Source of the DNA: Siphonodentalium dalli
Taxonomy: Eukaryota; Mollusca; Scaphopoda; Gadilida; Siphonodentaliidae
Assembly (NCBI GenBank): GCA_032622095.1
Contig: CP136061.1
Span: forward strand, 194,440,369-194,504,368
Direction: 5' to 3'
Length of the DNA: 64,000 bases
A program made the translations under genes and the position numbers. A model generated the notes under the pieces. That model was not told the origin of the DNA, did not search any database, and saw only the letters and a list, made by a program, of their open reading frames with translations. This document shows positions 57,271 through 64,000 of the stretch, piece after piece. How positions within the stretch are numbered: the stretch's first letter is position 1; every line of letters begins with the position of its first letter.

Positions 57271-57662
57271 CCCTTTACCCAACAAACCGGCCAAAAACGG
57301 CCAAGTAAAGCTGCAACAGCCTAAATTATCTTGGGTCTGTCTCAATAAAACCATACAAATATGGATATCATTGGAACCGGCTCATTGACCACATTGTGAT
57401 GGTTACAGTTATGCCCTGTGTTAATGCATTCTCTTATATATGCGAGTCGACCATAGGTCGCCTCGCATATATAAGAGAATGCATTGGCCTAAAAAAAAAC
57501 TTTTTTTAACACTTTTTACCATTTTTTCTTACATTCTTTAACAATTTTATAATTTTTAATGTGATAAGCCAATGCATTCTCTTATATATGCGAGGCGACC
57601 TATGGTCGACTCGCATATATAAGAGAATGCATTGGCACAGGGCCGTTCTGTTGGGTAAAGGG
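57271..57662 (-). mobile_element. piggyBac-like MITE B2, copy 4
   Basis: TTAA-CCCTTTACCCAACAAACCGG…TTCTGTTGGGTAAAGGG-TTAA, in inverse orientation to its neighbours at 56337 and 57881. Confidence 0.87.
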
Positions 57663-57676
57663 TTAAAGAGACTTAA

Positions 57677-57765
57677 CTTTTCCATGACTGGAGCTTCCTG
57701 AAATTTTGTGAAAACCCTGTGTCAATGCATTCTCTTATATACCGGTATGCATGTCTCCCAGGATC
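57677..57765 (-). mobile_element. piggyBac-like MITE B1, left-end fragment
   Basis: TTAA-CTTTTCCATGACTGGAGC, TTCCTGAAATTTTGTG and AATGCATTCTCTTATATACC, then truncated. Confidence 0.65.
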
Positions 57766-57880
57766 CCCCATATTACTTGTTATCTATTTAATGAGGGTAA
57801 TTCCATTGGAAAACAAGTCTGTCTGGAAGAATGCTAGGGAATAGAATTACAAAGAAAGCTACTTACCTTTTAGTCATTAA

Positions 57881-58213
57881 CCCTTTACCCAACAGAATGG
57901 CCCTGTGCCAATGCATTCTCTTATATATGCGAGTCGACCATAGGTCGCCTCGCATATATAAGAGAATGCATTGGCTTAACACATTAAAAATTATAAAATT
58001 GTTAAAGAATGTAAGAAAAATAGTAACCTATGGTCGACTCGCATATATAAGAGAATGCATTGGCACAGGGCATAACTGTAACTATCACAATGTGGTCAAG
58101 GAGCCGGTTTCAATGATATCCATATTTGTATGGTTCTATTGAGACAGACCGAAGATATTTTAGGCTGTTGAAGCTTTGTTTGGCCGGTTTTGGCCGGTTT
58201 GTTGGGTAAAGGG
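57881..58213 (+). mobile_element. piggyBac-like MITE B2, copy 5 (second hairpin half deleted)
   Basis: TTAA-CCCTTTACCCAACAGAATGG…GTTTGTTGGGTAAAGGG-TTAA. The left half of hairpin two is missing (…AATAGTAACCTATGGTCGAC). Confidence 0.87.
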
Positions 58214-58217
58214 TTAA

Positions 58218-58662
58218 AGGAATATTATTCTGAAAAATGTTTAGTGCTTTTTTTCAGTATACCAATATTATATAACTAAAATGTCCAATTTGCCCAAATA
58301 ATCCTGAGTTTGATCGCTAATTTTGTTTTTATAACAACAACAAACATTCCGAAGAATGCCGAAGATATTATGTTGTCTTATGTTGAAGTCACATGATCAA
58401 CAGTCGGTGTGGTCACATGATATAACACGTGACAATGACGTTGCGATAAGGGAATTCCCGTTACTATCAAAACAAAGCAGCCTTAGTGTTTGCCAGCTTA
58501 TCTATGTGGCTTTGTGAATATATTATCAACATCTTTGTGTCAATTATGCATAACAAGATAGCGCATTATAAAAGCGTGCGCTTGCGTTGATATAAACATT
58601 GGCCGTGGTTCGTTTGAACATCCAATTATGACACTTTTCGAAGGAGGGATAACATATATAAA
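58218..58662. other. Intron 2, no feature recognised
   Basis: Contains CACATGATC / CACATGATATAACACGTGAC motifs near 58390-58433 (E-box-like), otherwise unremarkable. Confidence 0.35.
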
Positions 58663-59030
58663 TACATGTACACGAACTTTCGATACACATGCTTTATAAA
58701 CCTGTCAAAGTCATAGCAATTTCCGGTTTAAAAAAGTAATCACATACATAAACGCTCTTTATTCGCAACATATTCTGGAATACACTTAACAGGGAATGCT
58801 CTTTATTGAGTCATGGTGAAGGAAAGTGGGGACATGTTTTAGAATAGTTGTCATTGTGAATATTTACTAATTACATCAATACATGTTAATACATGTACAC
58901 AAACTTTCGATAAACATGCTTTATATACCCGTCAAAGTCATAGTAAATTCTGGTTTATTAAACGCTCTTTATTTGCACCATATTAGGAATATGCTTGACA
59001 GGGAACGCTCTTTATTGAGTCATGGTGATA
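58663..59030 (+). repeat. Tandem duplication (~225-bp period)
   Basis: ATACATGTACAC(G/A)AACTTTCGAT, AAACGCTCTTTAT and GCTCTTTATTGAGTCATGGT occur in both halves (from about 58663 and 58888), with moderate divergence. Confidence 0.8.
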
Positions 59031-59429
59031 CTCACGACTGGATGCTCCGGCAAATTTCTATTCGTTATGGGAGATGACATTTTTCTTGGGATGGCATTCT
59101 TGTCGGTGGTCGGTTTGTTTAATGTGGGTATTCACGTTGTGCTCAAAACACCTTTTTTTTTCGAAGTGGACGGAATAAAATCTGGACCATTTCGTCGGCG
59201 ACAACTTTAATAGTTTATAATTTTGCGCAACTGGTTTCCCCACAGAAATCCCGCCAAATGTCATGAAAACAAACATCATTTGGAAATGAATGTATAATCA
59301 GGGTTTCCGTCAGGCCGGCTGCGGGTCCGTCCCACGGACCCATTCCCCTTGCAGATGATCTTTTTGATTCATACATGTACCAAAAGTCAGTAGCAATATG
59401 TCATAACAAATACGGCTGCAACGGGAGAT

Positions 59430-59430
<1 letters not shown>

Positions 59431-59477
<47 letters not shown>
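59431..59477 (+). repeat. 47-base poly(G) run
   Basis: An uninterrupted run of G inside element P. The exact length is likely unreliable for any sequencing chemistry. It is strongly G-quadruplex-prone if real. Confidence 0.9.
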
Positions 59478-59479
<2 letters not shown>

Positions 59480-60205
59480 GAACAGAATACTGGTGAAAAA
59501 ACGGGTTAATTGAGTACAGTACTTTACCGGTACAGCGTAACCCTTTGAAATCAAAGCGCCAAAACTACAACGTAATGTTTTGTGTGCATTGAAATAGCGA
59601 CGTTATATACAGCGTAATAAATGTCGCGGTAAAATCAAAGAATGTCGGACTGCTGAGTACGGATATTACTTCATACGGGATTTCTGTGGTTGAAACTACT
59701 CGCGCTCGGAGATCCCGTGCTATCGTACGATTACATAATTTGATCAAAGAATGCCGAATTGCTAAATTAGGCAGAGTAGGGATCAACATACGCCAACAGG
59801 CGGTTCTCATACCAAAGGAGGTATCTACCTCCGAGATCCCGTGCTATCGTACTGTTATAATACGGAACCTGTCCCAAATCAGTCTTTATAGCGGGAATTC
59901 ATAGTGACAACACCATTTATTTGACCCATATAACATGCATGGAGGATAAACACAAAAAACATACCCCCACCCAATATGGAGATAAAGTCAAAGTACGGTC
60001 CATAATAGTTTCGTTGTCCCGCCTGGGTCCCCAAACAACGGCTCACATGTTCCCATTTCCCGCCAAAACTCAATTATATTTTATAACACGTTGGCTAAAA
60101 CTCTATAGCAGCGGTCGTCAGTAACTGTTGTTTGACTAATACAGACTATTGACAAGCTACGCGTTCCGAGTTTGAATGATTTCACTAACATTCGTATTTC
60201 GCCGC

Positions 60206-60250
60206 TATAAATATCTCCTGCAGACAAACCCTGCAGTATATATGACGTCA
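60206..60250 (+). promoter_or_regulatory. TATAAATA box followed by a CRE, inside element P
   Basis: TATAAATA at 60206-60213 is followed 30 bp later by TATATATGACGTCA (CRE at 60243-60250). Both lie in the right-hand part of hAT-like element P, so this may be a transposon promoter rather than a host one. No convincing downstream coding region was seen; the 94-codon ORF at 60530-60814 runs out through the right TIR of P. Confidence 0.25.
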
Positions 60251-60822
60251 CAGCGCACACATAGTTTTACGATTGAAAGAATACATCGAAAAATCAGTTT
60301 CGTTTTCACGATTCTAGGAAACACTTAATTAAATTCTCCCAGCTAGGTAGTATTGGATAGATGCTTTTTAGTGTGTAGTTTCATTATACCTGTCGGAATC
60401 TTATTGTAAGTTATAAATTTTTAAACACTGTAAGTTGTAGCTTGATATAGTCTCATTAGTCTTCAATCAGACGGCAGTCTTACGTGCGTAATTACATGAT
60501 TAATTATCTGGATACCATCAACAGAATTAATGCACCCACGGAAAATGATCGACTTGCGTAATATACGTAGCTTTGGATTGCTTTGTGTGACACTCAGGTG
60601 CAAGGAAATGGCTACTATTCAGTGTCAAATAAAACAAAATTTTCGCCCGACAGGACGAACCATGTCCTCCCGTCGCGTTATGTGTTTCCCCAATACGGAC
60701 TCATTAATTTCCCCTTGGTGGAAACCCTGGTATAATTATACCCAATTGAGTGTCACTATACCCGCGCCACAGCCGAAAACACTGCATTTATTTGGCATTG
60801 CCATGAATGAATGAACAAAAAA

Positions 60823-61101
60823 TTATTGTGAATATACTGGACACTCGGGACATATATATGGAAAATTACAACAACATCGTGAAAAAGCACCCGAATAGAG
60901 TTCACATGTCGGCTCATGTTTTATTAGCTGTATTTTTGACACGACAGTGTTATCTACCCTGTTAAATTGGCCTTCTATATTTTTGTCAAAAACAATACTT
61001 TCCAAACAGCACCGATGACAAATCACAAGTGAAGATAACTCACCGGGCGATGACAATTCACCAACTATACACAATGTTAACATGCCCCACAGTAATTCCA
61101 T
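60823..61101 (-). CDS. Possible small secreted cysteine-containing protein, antisense in laminin intron 2
   Basis: Minus-strand ORF of 92 codons from an ATG with good start context (A at -3, G at +4). An ATG ten codons upstream is also open. It starts MELLWGMLTLCIVGELSS, a plausible signal peptide. The mature part has nine Cys residues, clustered as CHRCC and RCCC and ending C-P-E-C. A perfect donor-like GTGAGT (61043-61038) sits right after codon 19 plus one base, so this could instead be a phase-1 signal-peptide exon of a spliced gene. Two CRE-like TGACGTCA sites lie about 50 and 120 bp upstream on this strand. I recognise no family. It could be a chance ORF, but this interval is outside all recognised repeats and just beyond hAT-like element P. 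Confidence 0.25.
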   Translation of the reverse strand: MELLWGMLTLCIVGELSSPGELSSLVICHRCCLESIVFDKNIEGQFNRVDNTVVSKIQLIKHEPTCELYSGAFSRCCCNFPYICPECPVYSQ

Positions 61102-61149
61102 TATACTCACGCGCTCATGTCGATTCCGCACTTTACATCACCACTCAGA

Positions 61150-61224
61150 TGACGTCATGTAGGTAGACACAATTAACTCCGACTCCGATTCCATGTTTTT
61201 AATTAGTCTACTCATTTGACGTCA
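61150..61224. promoter_or_regulatory. Pair of CRE-like TGACGTCA sites
   Basis: Two perfect CREB/ATF palindromes, at 61150-61157 and 61217-61224, sit immediately 5' of the minus-strand ORF that begins at 61101 or 61131. They are about 190 bp upstream of laminin exon 3 on the + strand. No TATA box is evident between them and the minus-strand ATG. Their spacing is suggestive of a promoter or enhancer, but this is inference from motifs only. Confidence 0.35.
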
Positions 61225-61411
61225 TATGAAGATTTGCGATGGAGATAGCCGACAACCGGTGGGGGTATTATTTATTTATTTCTCGGCTTATTTATTACGC
61301 GATTGTTATCTGACTTGGATCATTGTGATCATAATAGGGGTGGCTTTCCAATAGTGTTTTGTTGTATTGATCAGGATAGCAATCATTTAACAATGTTCTT
61401 TAATATTTCAG

Positions 61412-61529
61412 GTGATATTCCGAGTATTGCCACAGTTTATTCCTGTTTCTGATCCATATAGTGAATCTGTTCAAGATCTTCTAAAACTGACCAATTTGAG
61501 AATTAATATGACAGAATTACATACATTAG
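61412..61529 (+). CDS. LAMB1: Laminin beta chain, coding exon 3 (LN domain, C-terminal part)
   Basis: A 118-nt exon between tatttcag and g|gtaagaa, entering at phase 0 and leaving at phase 1. It encodes VIFRVLPQF, then [19 protein letters not shown], then MTELHTLG. The pattern DPYS...Q-LLK-TNLRI...LHTLG is the conserved end of the laminin beta LN module. It joins in frame to exon 2 (…SSDGE|VIFR) and to exon 4 (LHTLG|DTLLD). Intron 2 before it is 14.4 kb. A C-family array starts 90 bp after its donor. Confidence 0.93.
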
Positions 61530-61618
61530 GTAAGAAAACTACCCTAGCACATGAATAGATAATTTAATTTAATCAGGTGCTTTAATTCTGATTTAATGCA
61601 TTAAGTTTAAATTATTTT

Positions 61619-63170
61619 TATACCCCTTTTAAAAAGGGGGGTATACTGTTTTGTACCTGTCCGTGCGTCTGTCCATACATGTATGTCCGTCCGATGTCTG
61701 TTCATGTCATAACTTGAACAGTAGTGCTCGGATCTCAATGAAATTAGGTGTGGATGTTCACAACTATGAGGACATTAAATAGACGGTTCCATCGTTTTGT
61801 TCGGATTTTCCATTCTAGAGTTATTCATCTTTGTTTATCTTGAAATGTTGGATTTTTGGTCCGTCTGGTTTCTGTTCATGTCATAACTTGAACAGTAGTG
61901 CTCGTATCGCAATGAAATTTGGTACGGATGTTGACTACTATTAGAGCATTCAATAGAGAGTTCCATCGTTTTGTTTTGATTTTCCATTCTAGAGTTATTC
62001 ATCTTTGTTTATCTGGAAATGTTGGCTTTTTGGTCTGTCTGGTGTCTGTTCATGTCTTATTTCAACACTTGTGCTGGGATCTCAATGGAATTTGGTACGG
62101 ATGTTCACTGCTATGAGGACATCAAAAAGAGGGTTCCATCGTTTTGTTTGGATATTCCATTCTAGAGTTATACATCTTTGTTCATCTGGAAATGTTGGCA
62201 TTTTGGTCTGTCTGGTGTCTGTTCATGTTGTAACTTCAACAATTGTGCTGGGATCTCAATGGAATTTGGTATGGATGTTTACTGCTATGAGGATATTCAA
62301 TAGGGGGTTCCATTGTTTTGCACCGCTCTTCCTTTCTAGAGTTATTCATCTTTGTTTATCTGGAAATGTTGGCTTTTTGGTCTGTCTGGTGTCTGTTCAT
62401 TTCGTAATTTCAACAGTTGTGCTGGGATCTCAATGGAATTTGGTACGGATGTTCACTGCTATGAGGACATCAAAAAGAGGGTTCCATCGTTTTGTTTGGA
62501 TATTCCATTCTAGAGTTATACATCTTTGTTCATCTGGAAATGTTGGCTTTTTGGTCTGTCTGGTGTCTGTTCATGTTGTAACTTCAACAATTGTGCTGGG
62601 ATCTCAATGGAATTTGGTATGGATGTTTACTGCTATGAGGATATTCAATGGGGGTTCCATTGTTTTGCACCGCTCTTCCTTTCTAGAGTTATTCATCTTT
62701 GTTCATCTGGAAATGTTGGCTTTTTAGTCCGTCTGGTGTCTGTTCATGTTGTAACTTCAACAATTGTGCTGGGATCTCAATGGAATTTGGTATGGATATT
62801 CACTGCTATGAGGACATTCAATAGGGGGTTCCATTGTTCTGTTCCACTTTTCCATTCTAGAGTTATTCATCTTTGTTTATCTGGAAATGTTGGTTGTTTG
62901 ATCCATCCGATGTCTGTTCAGCTCATAAGTTCAACAGTAATTCTCGGAACTCAATGAAATTTTGTATGGATGTTCACCACTATGAGGACATTTAATGACA
63001 CATTTAAAAGTATGTTTTGGTTTTTTGTTCTATAGTTATCTTTGTTTATATGAAAATGCTGATTTCTGGGGCCATATGTCTGAGTATAGCCATCATAAGT
63101 TATAGATGTGCCCACACTAGGCGGTATGCCACAAGGGGGTATGCGCCGGACGACAGTCCATCTCTTGTTT
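61619..63170 (+). repeat. C-family tandem array filling most of intron 3
   Basis: TATACCCCTTTTAAAAAGGG, GTATACTGTTTTG start; about eight units with spacing 173, 174, 174 and 173 bp where measured (62031, 62204, 62378, 62552, 62725); then GGACGACAGTCC ATCTCTTGTTT. Because 174 is a multiple of three, one frame stays open for 240 codons (62005-62727). That ORF is the repeat, not a gene. Confidence 0.88.
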
Positions 63171-63368
63171 AAACTATTCCAAGAAATACATGTACATGTA
63201 CTAGTGTGTTGCAATTTTGAATATCTGATTTATTCCCTAATCTGACCTGGCACATATACCTGCTACATGTACATTATGTCATGTCTAGAATTTGTTAAAA
63301 TATTTGTATGATATGGAATAAAAAATAAATGCCTTTGTTCATTGCATTCTCAGGAAAATATATGTTAA

Positions 63369-63643
63369 CCCTTTCTATACTAAATTGTTTCTCCTACTTC
63401 GTCATAAAAATATTCATTGGAATAGCCCATTATTTATTTGGAAGGTTATTCAGGTAAAATGAGCAGACAACAGTATGACAAAAAGATAATATTACAAGTG
63501 CAGAAGGACTGTTTTTCTTTGGTGGGAAATGTTCAGATAATAAGTTCAGAAAACGACCTATGTTCATTTGTTGAACTTATTATGATTTTTCTGAACATTG
63601 CCTACAGGAATTACTCATCAATGAATATTTAGTATAAAAAGGA
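63369..63643 (+). mobile_element. MITE J, copy 5 (intron 3)
   Basis: TTAA-CCCTTTCTATACTAAATTG…TTTAGTATAAAAAGGA-TTAA, nearly full length, about 260 bp before laminin exon 4. Confidence 0.82.
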
Positions 63644-63901
63644 TTAAATTGGTCACTTTCAAATAAAAGCTCACTTCTGGTGATGAAGAGATGTCTAAGA
63701 ACACAGAATTGTTCGACATACTCTTGGCTATTTTATTGCATATATTCTGTTAAATTTTTGTTAGATTTGTTTGAGAATACCTTCAAACTTCATATCAAGT
63801 ATATCTGTCTGTAGAAAGTTAACATCATGATACCATAAGTTACCATTCTGTTGTCACACAGATATATTTTGCTCACATTTGTTGCCATTTATTAACTTCA
63901 G

Positions 63902-64000
63902 GTGACACACTTTTGGACAACCGACCACAAATTAAGGAGAAGTATTACTATTCGATATATGATGTCACGGTGAGAGGAAGCTGTTCTTGCTATGGTCATG
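63902..64000 (+). CDS. LAMB1: Laminin beta chain, coding exon 4 (end of LN, start of LE1), partial
   Basis: Begins after aacttcag at phase 1 and is cut by the window end. It reads [20 protein letters not shown], then [17 protein letters not shown]-x-xYD-x-x-V-x-G-x-C-x-CYGH is the LN to LE1 junction of laminin beta chains; the C-x-C pair opens the first laminin-type EGF repeat. The rest of the chain (LE repeats, L4/LF, coiled-coil domains) must lie beyond the window. Confidence 0.92.

Larger units (their letters stand above)
59299..60729. mobile_element. hAT-like element P (1.4 kb, non-autonomous)
   Basis: Left end CAGGGTTTCCGTCAGG and right end GGTGGAAACCCTG form a short TIR. They are flanked by GTATAAT on both sides, 7 bp of an expected 8-bp duplication. 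CAGGG termini with ~8-bp duplications are typical of the hAT superfamily. The interior holds a 47-base G run (59431-59477), a 20-bp direct repeat (GAGATCCCGTGCTATCGTAC at about 59709 and 59839) and the TATA/CRE pair. No transposase domain was recognised. Confidence 0.6.

Noticed and set aside
56337-58213. Regularly spaced identical hairpins suggestive of a CRISPR-like array
   Set aside because: The hairpins sit inside TTAA-flanked MITEs of changing orientation in an animal intron; there are no uniform spacers and no cas genes.
62005-62727. 240-codon ORF, the longest in the window
   Set aside because: It is the C-family 174-bp unit read in one frame; the encoded sequence repeats every 58 residues and equals the DNA repeat. 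The same applies to 62526-62957, 49383-49686 and 39995-40426.

Overview
This window looks like intronic and 5' flanking DNA of a repeat-rich invertebrate animal, perhaps a marine one. It is AT-rich, with very long introns, GT-AG splice sites, many short inverted-repeat elements and frequent ACATGTAC/TACCGGTA-type simple motifs. I cannot name the species. The only protein-coding gene I recognise is on the + strand: the 5' end of a laminin beta chain (beta-1/beta-2 type). Its visible coding exons are a signal-peptide exon (10725-10761), a large LN-domain exon (46414-46962), a second LN exon (61412-61529), and the last LN residues plus the start of the first LE (EGF-like) repeat (63902 to the window end). 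The introns are about 35.7, 14.4 and 2.4 kb. The first LN exon has one extra C in a run of five Cs (46463-46467). This breaks the frame between two parts that both match the laminin beta family.

Nearly everything else is transposon-derived, mostly non-autonomous DNA elements whose boundaries can be read from terminal inverted repeats (TIRs) and target-site duplications (TSDs). The groups are: A, near-perfect ~215-bp palindromes starting CAGTAATGC at TA sites (Tc1/mariner-like); B1, B2, B3 and J, TTAA-flanked elements starting CCCTTT (piggyBac-like), of which B1 and B2 share an internal hairpin module; D, TTA/TAA-flanked elements starting GGCC (PIF/Harbinger-like); G, H, I, M, N, P and Q, elements with 8-bp or near-8-bp TSDs (hAT-like), one with a BED-finger relic; C, arrays of ~174-bp units with hairpin ends; F and S, TA-flanked elements; K and L, TTAA-flanked elements with other ends; and E, R, O and T, which I could not assign.

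Layout. 1-10,338 is upstream DNA with a YY1-motif tandem array (1.0-1.95 kb), a GATATC satellite (2.36-3.14 kb) and one full-length D element. 10.34-10.76 kb holds the likely 5' UTR and the signal-peptide exon. 10.76-46.41 kb is intron 1, including a four-deep nest of elements (13.25-14.57 kb), a tandem triplication carrying an A element (24.77-25.79 kb), an A element split by a 1.7-kb insertion (27.3-29.3 kb) and a C array (39.3-40.3 kb). 46.96-61.41 kb is intron 2, with a B3/C/D nest (48.76-51.22 kb), S, M and P elements, a B2 cluster (56.3-58.2 kb) and a possible small antisense secreted-peptide ORF (60.82-61.10 kb). Intron 3 is mostly another C array.

I saw no rRNA, convincing tRNA, CRISPR array, prokaryotic gene or virus gene. 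I found no wholly new functional system. The most unusual features are the reconstructable nests, the hairpin module shared between TTAA families, the laminin frameshift and the antisense ORF.
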